A stretch of DNA of 64,000 nucleotides from Faecalibacterium prausnitzii (GTDB lineage Bacteria; Bacillota; Clostridia; Oscillospirales; Ruminococcaceae), in the NCBI RefSeq assembly GCF_003287495.1, contig NZ_PRLE01000005.1:62001-126000 (forward strand), in the 5' to 3' direction. Positions within the stretch are counted from its first letter, which is position 1. Every line of letters starts with the position of its first letter. Below the pieces are notes generated by a model. That model saw only the letters and a list, made by a program, of their open reading frames with translations, searched no databases and was not told where the DNA came from. This document shows positions 1 through 7,265 of this stretch, piece after piece. The position numbers and the translations under genes are program-made.

Positions 1-13
1 TAAAGGAGTACAT

Positions 14-331
14 ATGATCGACTTCAGCAGCACGGTGGTTGAGCTGTCCGGTGACAGCGAAAAACAAAAAGAAGTGCAGGACATTGCAAAGTGCCTTCGC
101 ACACTGTATTCCACACCAATCGGGAGCCAAGAGGGCGACAGAGAACTCGGAATCAATCCAAACATATTTGTCGATAAGCCACTTCCGGTAGCAAAGGGAT
201 TATATGTGGCTGAGGTAACAGAGAAAACCGCATCGTTTGAGCCGCGGGCAAGAGTGGTGCGGGTGGACTGGCTGGACAGTGATGTGCTGCATGGCGTTGT
301 AATTCCAAAGGTGGTGTACGAGCTTGTCTAA
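14..331 (+). CDS. gp25/GPW-like baseplate wedge protein
   Basis: This 105-residue protein is inferred to be the small baseplate wedge component (gp25/GPW family) that helps nucleate sheath assembly in contractile-tailed phages. The assignment rests on size, on position directly before a baseplate J-like gene, and on the general character of the sequence (short acidic N-terminus, C-terminal beta-rich segment). An AAAGGAG Shine-Dalgarno at 2-8 sits just before the ATG. It overlaps the next gene by 8 bases, as expected in a packed phage late operon. No catalytic motif is expected. A different small baseplate protein is possible. Confidence 0.65.
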   Translation: MIDFSSTVVELSGDSEKQKEVQDIAKCLRTLYSTPIGSQEGDRELGINPNIFVDKPLPVAKGLYVAEVTEKTASFEPRARVVRVDWLDSDVLHGVVIPKVVYELV

Positions 332-1469
332 AATAAAAGAGTTTGAGAACATCCCGGACATCGACATTGAAGGCGAAGAAACGCTGGAAGAAGCTGTGGC
401 CGATTGCAAGGCACTGTTTGGCAAGTACAACAAAGAACTTTTCAACGGTGAGGTATCGTTGGAACGGTGTTCTGAAGCACGGCTTGTCCTTTTGACACTG
501 GCACATCGTTCGCATCACAACATGGAGTACAGCACGGCGTGTCTGAAAGCGGAACTGCTGCCTACGAGCACGGGGCCGAATTTGGACAACCTTGCTCCGC
601 TTGTTGGAGTGGAACGCCTGGAAGCCGGAAAAGCCACGGCGGTTATTCGATTCACACTGTCTGCGCCGAGAACGAGTGCAACCGGAATCCCGGAAGGAAC
701 ACAGGTGAGAACGGCAGACAAACGGTATTTCAAAACCGAAAAGTATGCGGAGATCTTACCCGGCGAACTGACCGTGGACGTAGTTGCCGTGGCGGATGAG
801 GCAGGAAGCAACAGCGATGGGATTGCCGAAGGCGAAATCAATGTGCTGGTGGATCCTATCCCGTATGTGTCCGGGGCAAAAAGTGTTTCGGCAAGCACGG
901 GCGGTACGGATACGGAAGGTGACGATTCATTTACCAGACGTATCAACTATGCACCTTCGATTTTCTCCGTGGCCGGTCCGGTGGATGCCTATGAATACTT
1001 TGCATCGAGCTGGCGGTCCGATGTGGCAGATACGAAGATCGTTTGCAAGGAAGGATACACGATACACGTTTACTTTCTGATGGCCGGAGGCAGAGTTCCG
1101 ACAAGGGAAGAATGTACCGGAATGCAGGAATATTTCGACACGGTAAAGCGCCCGATGGGTGATCTGGTTCTTTGCCATGCGCCGGAAGAAATCCCGTATG
1201 ACATCGAGCTTACTTACCATATTGCCTTGAGCAATGTCAAGAATGCATCGACGATTCAGGAAAATGTGGAAGCAGCTGTGAAGGAGTATGAAACCTGGCA
1301 GAGAAAAATCGGCCGGGACATCGAACCGGCGGAGCTGATTATGCGTGTACGGGAAGCTGGTGCGAAACGCCCACGTCTGTTGACACCGGTCGAAACAACT
1401 GTCTCCGAAATTCAGGTGGCAAAGCTCCGAAGCTGCAAGGTGACATACGGAGGAATCGAAGATGATTGA
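324..1469 (+). CDS. Baseplate J-like protein
   Basis: This 381-residue protein matches the baseplate J family of contractile phages (P2 gpJ/Mu gp47 type), which forms the wedge linking sheath, fibres and hub. Visible family traits are the acidic N-terminus, the central segment with IPEGTQVRTADKRYF and the glycine-rich stretch near SASTGGTDTEGDDSF followed by an arginine-containing helix. Start is TTG at 324, overlapping the stop of the gp25-like gene; the next in-frame ATG would remove conserved N-terminal sequence. It overlaps the following I-like gene by 8 bases. J followed by I is the conserved order in P2-like tail clusters, which supports the call. Confidence 0.85.
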   Translation: MSKIKEFENIPDIDIEGEETLEEAVADCKALFGKYNKELFNGEVSLERCSEARLVLLTLAHRSHHNMEYSTACLKAELLPTSTGPNLDNLAPLVGVERLEAGKATAVIRFTLSAPRTSATGIPEGTQVRTADKRYFKTEKYAEILPGELTVDVVAVADEAGSNSDGIAEGEINVLVDPIPYVSGAKSVSASTGGTDTEGDDSFTRRINYAPSIFSVAGPVDAYEYFASSWRSDVADTKIVCKEGYTIHVYFLMAGGRVPTREECTGMQEYFDTVKRPMGDLVLCHAPEEIPYDIELTYHIALSNVKNASTIQENVEAAVKEYETWQRKIGRDIEPAELIMRVREAGAKRPRLLTPVETTVSEIQVAKLRSCKVTYGGIEDD

Positions 1470-2229
1470 ACTCCACGAAGTTGGCCTAGTCGAAGGGCTA
1501 CCGCCTGATGTTGCCAAAGAGCCATGGGTACAGATCCTTGATGCAGTTTTCAGGGAGCGGCGCAAGAAGGAACTGGAAGCTGCCGAACGCTTGAAAATCT
1601 ACACGGATATTGACCGTGCAGATGAGGCAGTTCTGGATATTCTTGCGGTTCAGTTCCGCGTTGACTGGTACGACACCAGCTATCCGATTGAAACAAAGCG
1701 CAGGATCATCAAAACTGCGCTGGAAGTCCGTCGGTACTGCGGAACGGAGTGGGCAGTCCAAAAGGCGCTGTCCTCGATTTATCCGAATGTGAAGATAAGT
1801 GAATGGTATGACTACGGAGGAAGGCCGGGCTACTGGCGAATGAACGTAGACATTACCGATGATGGTGTCATTTACTACACACCGGAAGAAATTGAAAAGC
1901 GCCTTGGTTATGCCCGGCGCTGTACCGCTCACCTTGAGCACATCATCTACATCGTCGAACCGCATGAACGGTCGCCCGCTTATATCGCCGCCGCACCCTG
2001 CGGCATGGCGACATCCTGCACCGTAAAGGTCCCCGGTAGGATCAAGCCGCGGGAAATCGGCGCAAAGGCGTATGTTGCCGGTGCGGTCGGAAGATCGAAA
2101 ATGCAGGTTGCCGTGGCGCTGCCCGGTGCCGTTGAAGCAAAGGCAGTGAAAGCACGAGCCTTTACGGCGGGCACCGTTGAACGGTCGCACACGGCGATAA
2201 ACATTGTTATTGGAGGACAGACAACGTGA
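1462..2229 (+). CDS. Phage tail protein I-like
   Basis: This 255-residue protein resembles P2 gpI-type tail proteins, which attach to the baseplate between J and the tail fibres. The family trait seen is the N-terminal half: a stretch beginning near LAVQFRVDWYDTSYP, then a helix with IETKRRIIKTALEVRR and the GTEWAVQKAL segment. The C-terminal third (from about residue 170) is alanine/valine rich and looks like a separate beta-strand tail. An ATG at 1462 is preceded by GGAGG at about 1449-1453 and overlaps the J stop. Its stop overlaps the GTG start of the fibre gene. Confidence is good from sequence and synteny together. Confidence 0.8.
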   Translation: MIELHEVGLVEGLPPDVAKEPWVQILDAVFRERRKKELEAAERLKIYTDIDRADEAVLDILAVQFRVDWYDTSYPIETKRRIIKTALEVRRYCGTEWAVQKALSSIYPNVKISEWYDYGGRPGYWRMNVDITDDGVIYYTPEEIEKRLGYARRCTAHLEHIIYIVEPHERSPAYIAAAPCGMATSCTVKVPGRIKPREIGAKAYVAGAVGRSKMQVAVALPGAVEAKAVKARAFTAGTVERSHTAINIVIGGQTT

Positions 2230-3353
2230 GTTGGGAAAAATCTAGCTACACCGCCGCCGGTGCCGCCCTGCTGTCGGAATCTCTCTCCGGTGGTGCGCTG
2301 GTAATCACCCGCGCTGTGAGCGGCACCGGTACGGCTGACGCAGACCTTTCGGGGGAAACCGGGGTAAGCGGCGAAACACATGACCTGAAATTGCTGGACA
2401 TCGAAACCGTTGAAAGCGGCGGTGAGACGGCTCGGCGGGTAAAAATCCAGATCACCGGTGCGGATGAAACGTACATCATGCATCAGGTGGGCGTTTACGG
2501 CAGGCTGAACGACGATGCCGAAACACTCCTGTTTATTATGCAGGATGCACGCGGAGTGGAAGTCCCGTCCACGAAAGTGAACGGCGATTTTGAGATTGAG
2601 CTGTCGGCGCTGCTTGCTGTGTCGAACAAGGCCAATATCAGCATTACCGTTGACCCTCAGGTGCAGGCGTTGATGAAGCTGGTCAAGGCCGAGATCGAGA
2701 AGCACAATGCCAATGCCGACGCCCATGCGGCGACTATCACGGCAGCGGTCAGTGCAGCCGTGAAGAACCTGTCTGAATCCGGGGAAATCCTGAACGAAGA
2801 ACAGGTAAAGGCTCTTATCAAGGAGCAGGTGGACGGCGGAACAGGCGGCGGCTACTATGGCTCCTACAAACTCACCCTTGCAGCTGACGGGTGGAAGCCC
2901 GCCCGCAGCGAGGATGATTACGAAAACGCTGGCGGTATGGATTACTACCAGTGCATTTATGATGCAGAACTGTCGGACAGCACCAGCGAGCTTGTACCCG
3001 TTGGCGTTGTATCTCCCGGCAGCTTCTATACTACGACCAAAGCGGGCGTCCTGAACGGGTGCGAAACGCATGATGGTTTCATCAGATTTTTCGCTCAGCG
3101 CATCCCGGAAGCAGATATTCAGGCGACCGTAACCCTGTTCGGGAAAGGAGGTGGTTCGGGTGAAACCGGTAGCGTAAGCATCGGTCAGGGCTTGAAGCGT
3201 GACGCGAGCGGCGCTATTGCCGTCCGCATTGGCGAAGGTCTTGACTTCGACAGCGCAAACGCGCTGACCGTCCGCAAAGAAACCGTTATGACGAGTGAAG
3301 ACCTGCTCGACGAGGAAGAAACGCAGCAGGAAATCGTTGATATGCTGAAATAA
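2226..3353 (+). CDS. Tail fibre / tail-collar-type protein
   Basis: This 375-residue protein is a probable tail fibre. The first about 150 residues (starting MSWEKSSYTAAGAALLSES) look like the N-terminal tail-collar attachment domain of Firmicutes phage fibres, with the typical YIMHQVGVYGRLNDD and ISITVDPQVQALMKLV segments. A helical connector follows (about 160-205), then a glycine-rich turn and a beta-rich distal part. The GTG start overlaps the preceding stop (GTGA). Its place directly after the I-like gene fits an adsorption role. It shares no variable repeat with the DGR downstream, so it is not a second DGR target as far as can be seen. Confidence 0.7.
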   Translation: MSWEKSSYTAAGAALLSESLSGGALVITRAVSGTGTADADLSGETGVSGETHDLKLLDIETVESGGETARRVKIQITGADETYIMHQVGVYGRLNDDAETLLFIMQDARGVEVPSTKVNGDFEIELSALLAVSNKANISITVDPQVQALMKLVKAEIEKHNANADAHAATITAAVSAAVKNLSESGEILNEEQVKALIKEQVDGGTGGGYYGSYKLTLAADGWKPARSEDDYENAGGMDYYQCIYDAELSDSTSELVPVGVVSPGSFYTTTKAGVLNGCETHDGFIRFFAQRIPEADIQATVTLFGKGGGSGETGSVSIGQGLKRDASGAIAVRIGEGLDFDSANALTVRKETVMTSEDLLDEEETQQEIVDMLK

Positions 3354-3372
3354 TTTTTAGGAGGACACTATT

Positions 3373-4242
3373 ATGTCTAAGCAGATTTCTACCAAGACCA
3401 CCATCCGCAACCTGACCGCTGAGATCAAGAAGACTTTCGTCAAGAAGGACGCCTTTACCCCTGTGCAGGCCGCAGCCAACGCTGCTATCAAGTCTCTTGG
3501 CGTTGACGGCAACACCGTGAACTTCTACACCTCTACCGACAAGAGCGGCACTGCTGCTTTCTCCGTTGACTTCCCCTCTGAGCTGTTCCTCGACCAGACC
3601 AAGACCACCTTCGTGGCCAAGTTCAAGTTCGATGCTGCGACCTACCCCGGCGCTACCGACCCCAAGCTGGACGGCAAGCCCGTCATGGTGCTGGCCGTCA
3701 AGGGCGAGAATCCTGACTCCTGCACCTACTCTTTCCTGAGCATGGCTGCGCTGGTGGATACCTACAAGGCTAAGGCCGTCGGCAAGGATGCTTCCACCAC
3801 CGTTACCATCGCTGGCTATGAGGTGGATGTCAAGGTCAATGTTTCCGCTGCTGCGGGCAACGCTCTGACCCTGAAGGACGACGGTCTGTATGTTCCCACC
3901 CCTGAGGAAGTGGACATTTCCGGCAAGGCCGATAAGGTCACTGGTGCTACCACCGGCAACCTCGCTGCGCTGGACGGCGAGGGCAATCTGACCGACAGCG
4001 GCAAGAAGCCTGCAGACTTCGTGGGCGCCGAGGCTGGCAAGCGCCTGATGAGCGATGCCGAGGGCGAAAAGCTGGCCGGTGTCTCTGAGGGCGCAACCAA
4101 GACTGCCGCCAGCTCCACCAACGGCAATGTGAACATCGACGGCAAGGAAGTCGTCGTGTACACCGAGCCGGAGAATGTTCTGCACGACGAGGATGTGGAG
4201 GACTTCTCCGCAGAGGAGATCGCCGCTCTGCTGGCTGACTAA
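3373..4242 (+). CDS. Phage tail-associated structural protein, host-optimised codons
   Basis: This 289-residue protein is of unknown fold; it lies in the fibre gene block and probably contributes to the tail tip or fibre. Residues about 180-260 contain low-complexity, collagen-free repeats typical of fibre shafts (segments such as GNLAALDGEGNLTDSGKKPADF). The C-terminus is very acidic. Lysine is encoded almost only by AAG, and Ala/Ser/Val use GCT, TCT and GTT, unlike the flanking phage genes, which use AAA and mixed codons. The pattern resembles dnaK in this window and suggests very high expression. SD AGGAGG at 3360-3364 precedes the ATG. No family could be named. Confidence 0.7.
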   Translation: MSKQISTKTTIRNLTAEIKKTFVKKDAFTPVQAAANAAIKSLGVDGNTVNFYTSTDKSGTAAFSVDFPSELFLDQTKTTFVAKFKFDAATYPGATDPKLDGKPVMVLAVKGENPDSCTYSFLSMAALVDTYKAKAVGKDASTTVTIAGYEVDVKVNVSAAAGNALTLKDDGLYVPTPEEVDISGKADKVTGATTGNLAALDGEGNLTDSGKKPADFVGAEAGKRLMSDAEGEKLAGVSEGATKTAASSTNGNVNIDGKEVVVYTEPENVLHDEDVEDFSAEEIAALLAD

Positions 4243-4262
4243 GACATGAGGAGGTAAGCTCT

Positions 4263-4712
4263 ATGGCAAAAGCGAAGATCAAAACGCTTTTGGGCACAGG
4301 GCTTGCCGCGCTTTGCAGCCACATCAAGCAGTGCAACACCGCACTCGGAGACCTTTCCGAAGCAACGGCAAACGGATTCGAGGAAACCGATGACATCCTG
4401 CACGAAAAGCAGGATGTCACGGCTGCGGTGTCTTTTACGATTCCGGTCGATGGCTGGGGCGAGGATGATTCCTCCCCCGGCTATTTTTATTGTGACATCC
4501 CCATTGCGGGCCTGTTGGCTACCGACATTGTGGATGTTACGGTACTGCCGGAATTTTACGATGTGGCGGGTGCGGTGGGCTTTATTGCGACCGAAAGCCT
4601 CGAAGGAAAGCTGCGGCTGAGGGCCGCCAAAGCTCCGACCGAGAAAATTTCTGCACAGTATCACATTACAAGCACCGTGAAATACACGGCTGCACAGGAA
4701 GGGGGAACCTAA
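4263..4712 (+). CDS. Phage hypothetical protein, fibre block
   Basis: A 149-residue protein of unknown function. The N-terminal about 45 residues form a predicted helix (AALCSHIKQCNTALGDL), followed by a beta-rich domain containing VSFTIPVDGWGEDD and PGYFYCDIPIAG. The domain resembles the beta-sandwich segments that occur in tail-fibre accessory proteins of Firmicutes phages, but no named family is recognised. GGAGG at 4250-4254 lies upstream of the ATG. It is encoded directly before another small fibre-like protein with no gap (stop at 4712, next start at 4713). A structural or chaperone role in fibre assembly is only inferred from position. Confidence 0.6.
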   Translation: MAKAKIKTLLGTGLAALCSHIKQCNTALGDLSEATANGFEETDDILHEKQDVTAAVSFTIPVDGWGEDDSSPGYFYCDIPIAGLLATDIVDVTVLPEFYDVAGAVGFIATESLEGKLRLRAAKAPTEKISAQYHITSTVKYTAAQEGGT

Positions 4713-5099
4713 ATGGCATACGGTTCTTTTAACGCAGGCCCCGGCAAGGCGCCGGATGAAGATGTTGTCCGCACTAACCAGATCGGCGTACCGGGCGGCG
4801 TGGCAACGCTGGATGCGGATGGTAAGCTGTCTGAATCGCAGCGTCCGGCGGTGGACGCATACACCAAGGCTGAGACCGACCAGCGCATCAGCGCAGCCAT
4901 GGACGCTCACAACGGTGCGGAGAATGCCCACAGCGACATCCGTGCCAGTGTGGCAGCTATGAACGCCAGCATCAAGGCCATTGAGCTGAAGTTCGGCACG
5001 AACGTCACGAAAAACCCGTTTTCTGCCACGTTCGGCAGCCTTGACGGTCTGGCCGTCGCCGGCGTGTGGAACGCAGAACAGGCGAGGGTGGAGTTCTGA
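4713..5099 (+). CDS. Small tail-fibre-like protein
   Basis: A 128-residue phage protein with features of a short fibre segment: the GVPGGVATLDADGKLSESQ motif, common in trimeric tail-fibre shafts, then a coiled-coil stretch (YTKAETDQRISAAMDAHN, through about residue 95). The ATG at 4713 follows the stop of the previous gene immediately, and GGGGG at 4700-4704 can serve as ribosome binding site. Its TGA overlaps the ATG of the Avd-like gene (TGATG), so fibre genes and DGR accessory gene are translationally coupled. Function beyond a structural role is unknown. Confidence 0.65.
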   Translation: MAYGSFNAGPGKAPDEDVVRTNQIGVPGGVATLDADGKLSESQRPAVDAYTKAETDQRISAAMDAHNGAENAHSDIRASVAAMNASIKAIELKFGTNVTKNPFSATFGSLDGLAVAGVWNAEQARVEF

Positions 5100-5674
5100 T
5101 GGCTGAAACATTCAAGGTCGGCGCGAATGCGCGGGAGCTGCTGCGGTACACCCAGAGGGCAACCCGCATTGTCACCGACGACATCAGCCGGAGCGATGCC
5201 CGGAAGATCATCCAGAAAGTCGCGGCGCTCGAAGATGTGCGCGACATCCAGAAGGTGTGCGGCACTGCCGTCCATGCACTCGACACACGGGACAGGGAGG
5301 GCTTTTCCAAAAGCACTTTCCGTCTGTACGGTGAGGGCATCCGGCTGACTGCCCGGCAAATCCTGCTGGATGCACACGCGGCGAACAACGTCAATTTCCA
5401 GACCGACTACGACAAGCGCGTTGAGAAGATCGGCGCAGTTGTGGACGGCTGCTCTCTGCTGCTGGAATACCTGACCATCTGCACGGAGGAAGGTATCATC
5501 AGTGCGAAGAAAGCCGGTATCTGGACAAAGAAGGTCACGGACGTAAAATACCCGGCGATGAAGTGGCTCACGTCGGAACGCGGACGTGCCGAAAAACTCC
5601 GGGCAGAAGCGGAACGGAAACGGCTGACCGAACAGGCTGCCGCCCTGAAAGCCGTCCTTTACCCGGAACCGTAA
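5099..5674 (+). CDS. avd: Avd-like DGR accessory protein (four-helix bundle)
   Basis: This 191-residue, almost wholly helical protein lies directly upstream of the DGR template repeat. Avd proteins form a pentameric four-helix-bundle barrel that binds the DGR reverse transcriptase and template RNA. Residues about 115-165, with LLEYLTICTEEGIISAKKAG and the following W-rich helix, match the C-terminal helix pattern of Avd/four-helix-bundle proteins (LL..L......G.IS.KK). It is longer than Bordetella Avd (about 128 residues), with a charged C-terminal helix from about 160. I chose ATG 5099, coupled to the previous stop, instead of the upstream in-frame ATG at 5066, which lies inside the previous gene. 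The call is inference from pattern and location. Confidence 0.65.
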   Translation: MAETFKVGANARELLRYTQRATRIVTDDISRSDARKIIQKVAALEDVRDIQKVCGTAVHALDTRDREGFSKSTFRLYGEGIRLTARQILLDAHAANNVNFQTDYDKRVEKIGAVVDGCSLLLEYLTICTEEGIISAKKAGIWTKKVTDVKYPAMKWLTSERGRAEKLRAEAERKRLTEQAAALKAVLYPEP

Positions 5675-5724
5675 ACGCACAGCGGGCAACCGCTTTGCAT
5701 AAAGGGTGCGGTTTGTTTGTCTGA

Positions 5725-5845
5725 CGCTGCCATTTGGTGGCTGCGCTCTCCGAACACCAACAATAACAACAACGTCTGGAACGTCAACACCGATGGCTCC
5801 AACAACAACAACTGGTACAACAACTCCTATGGTGTTCGCCCCGCT
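5725..5845 (+). repeat. DGR template repeat (TR)
   Basis: This 121-bp segment is the invariant template copy of the DGR. It aligns without gaps to 7754-7874 (VR), with 105 identities and 16 mismatches; every mismatch falls on an adenine of TR (34 adenines in total). Changes are 8 A to G, 7 A to T and 1 A to C. The segment is rich in AAC codons; AAC is the codon that gives most amino-acid diversity without stops when its adenines are changed. The 3' end, GGTGTTCGCCCCGCT, is identical in both copies and is the likely initiation-of-mutagenic-homing region. It is read in the same frame as avd up to a TAG at 5867. Confidence 0.95.
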
Positions 5846-5869
5846 CTGATGGAACCGTGTGACGAGTAG

Positions 5870-6015
5870 GCATAAGCTGAAAGCAGTGCGCCCATCAAAG
5901 GAAACCGCATCCTGTCGCTTGCCGATGCAGGCAAGTGATAAATACATCCCGCTGAGGTGGGCCATCCCTGCCGGATGCAGCCCACTACCGTAACGCGAAC
6001 CAGCGGAGGGTCATT
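5870..6015 (+). ncRNA. Spacer between TR and RT, probable part of DGR RNA
   Basis: This 146-base non-coding stretch joins the template repeat to the reverse transcriptase start. In Bordetella phage BPP-1 the RNA downstream of TR (spacer region) folds and is needed for cDNA priming and Avd/RT binding. Here a two-part hairpin is visible at 5957-5985: GTGGGC pairs with GCCCAC, and CATCC pairs with GGATG inside it. The ribosome binding site GGAGGG (6005-6010) of the RT gene is at its end. The role as part of the template RNA is inferred from the family, not shown. Confidence 0.5.
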
Positions 6016-7245
6016 TTGACATACGAAGAACTGTGCAGCTTTGAGGTACTTTACAAAGCCTACCTTGAAGCCCGGAAGGGAAAGCGAAGTAAAAGCAAAA
6101 CAATCGAGTACGAGGCGCAGGCGCTGGCCTGCACGGAAAAGCTGTCCCGCAAGCTGGCTGTGCGTGATGTACGCCAGCCGGGCGGCGACATCCGGCAGCA
6201 GATACGCTATGTGCCAAGTAAGTTTGAGGTCTTTGCCGTCTACGAGCCGAAGCGCCGCATGGTACACGCCCCCGCATTTGTGGACAAGGTGGTGCTGCAC
6301 GCTCTGGTCGATAACATCCTGTATGATGCCCTGACAAAGAGCTTTATCCGGGACAGCCACGCCAGCCAGACCGGAAAAGGCACAGACGACGGCCTGATGC
6401 GCCTGAAAACACACATGGTGGACTATTACCGCCGTGAGGGCCACGGCGCGGACGGCTGGGTGCTGAAAGGCGACGTGCGGCATTTCTTCGCCAGCATCGA
6501 CCACCGGAAGCTAAAACGCAAGCTCAAAGCCGTGCTGGACAAGCGCGGCGTTGACCCGCGTGTCTATGAGCTGCTTTGCATCTACATCGACGTGATGGAG
6601 GACGGCTTGCCGCTGGGCTACCAGACGAGCCAGCTTTTCGCCCTCATGTTTTTGGACGAGTTCGACCACATCATCAAAGAAAAGTACCGCATCAAATACT
6701 ATGGCCGATACATGGATGATTTCTATATCATCTGTTCGGACAAGAAGAAATTGCAGTGCATTCTCTGGGATGTTCGGGCGCTCATGGACAGTTACGGCCT
6801 TGAGCTGAACCAGAAAACCGCCATCTTCCCGCTGCGGAACGGTATTGATTTTCTGGGATTCCATAGCTACCTGACCGACACCGGCGCGGTCATCCAAAAG
6901 CTGCGCCGGGATAGCTCCAAGCGGATGAAGAACAAGATCAAGTATTGGGAGACGGCATACCCCGCAGGCGAAGCGACCAAGCAGGAAATCCTGTTGAGCT
7001 TTGATGCGTGGGATGCCCATGCCGCCCATGGTGATACTTACTCTTTACGCCGCAAGTACGCTGACCGGCTCGAAAAATTGCTTGAGTGCAAAATCCCTAT
7101 CCATCGAAAAATCAACTCGAACAAACTTGCGCGTGACAGACGGCGGGCGAGGCAATGCCGCTGCATCTACAAGAAGCAGCACAAAGCCCTGTCCCTCTCT
7201 GTATCTCAGAACACGCGGCCTGCGGAGATCATGCCGTGGGCCTGA
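6016..7245 (+). CDS. DGR reverse transcriptase
   Basis: This 409-residue reverse transcriptase makes the error-prone cDNA copy of TR that replaces VR. Motifs seen: GDVRHFFASID with the first catalytic Asp at residue 153; the DGR-class signature LGYQTSQ at 200-206 (group pattern [LIV]GxxxSQ, where group II intron and retron RTs differ); and the YMDD active site at 232-235. There is no maturase, endonuclease or long N-terminal domain, as usual for DGR enzymes. The TTG start at 6016 is supported by GGAGGG six bases upstream; the next ATG is far inside the fold. The target gene starts 20 bases after its stop, so RT and target are probably co-transcribed. Confidence 0.93.
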   Translation: MTYEELCSFEVLYKAYLEARKGKRSKSKTIEYEAQALACTEKLSRKLAVRDVRQPGGDIRQQIRYVPSKFEVFAVYEPKRRMVHAPAFVDKVVLHALVDNILYDALTKSFIRDSHASQTGKGTDDGLMRLKTHMVDYYRREGHGADGWVLKGDVRHFFASIDHRKLKRKLKAVLDKRGVDPRVYELLCIYIDVMEDGLPLGYQTSQLFALMFLDEFDHIIKEKYRIKYYGRYMDDFYIICSDKKKLQCILWDVRALMDSYGLELNQKTAIFPLRNGIDFLGFHSYLTDTGAVIQKLRRDSSKRMKNKIKYWETAYPAGEATKQEILLSFDAWDAHAAHGDTYSLRRKYADRLEKLLECKIPIHRKINSNKLARDRRRARQCRCIYKKQHKALSLSVSQNTRPAEIMPWA

Positions 7246-7265
7246 ACGAAAACAAGGAGGTAACA

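Noticed and set aside
5753..5824. AAC-rich stretch as a CRISPR or simple trinucleotide repeat
   Set aside because: The Asn-codon richness is explained by the DGR template; there are no regular spacers.
7155..7265. N-terminal extension of the DGR target from ATG 7155
   Set aside because: It lies within the RT coding region in another frame, whereas ATG 7266 has an ideal ribosome site.
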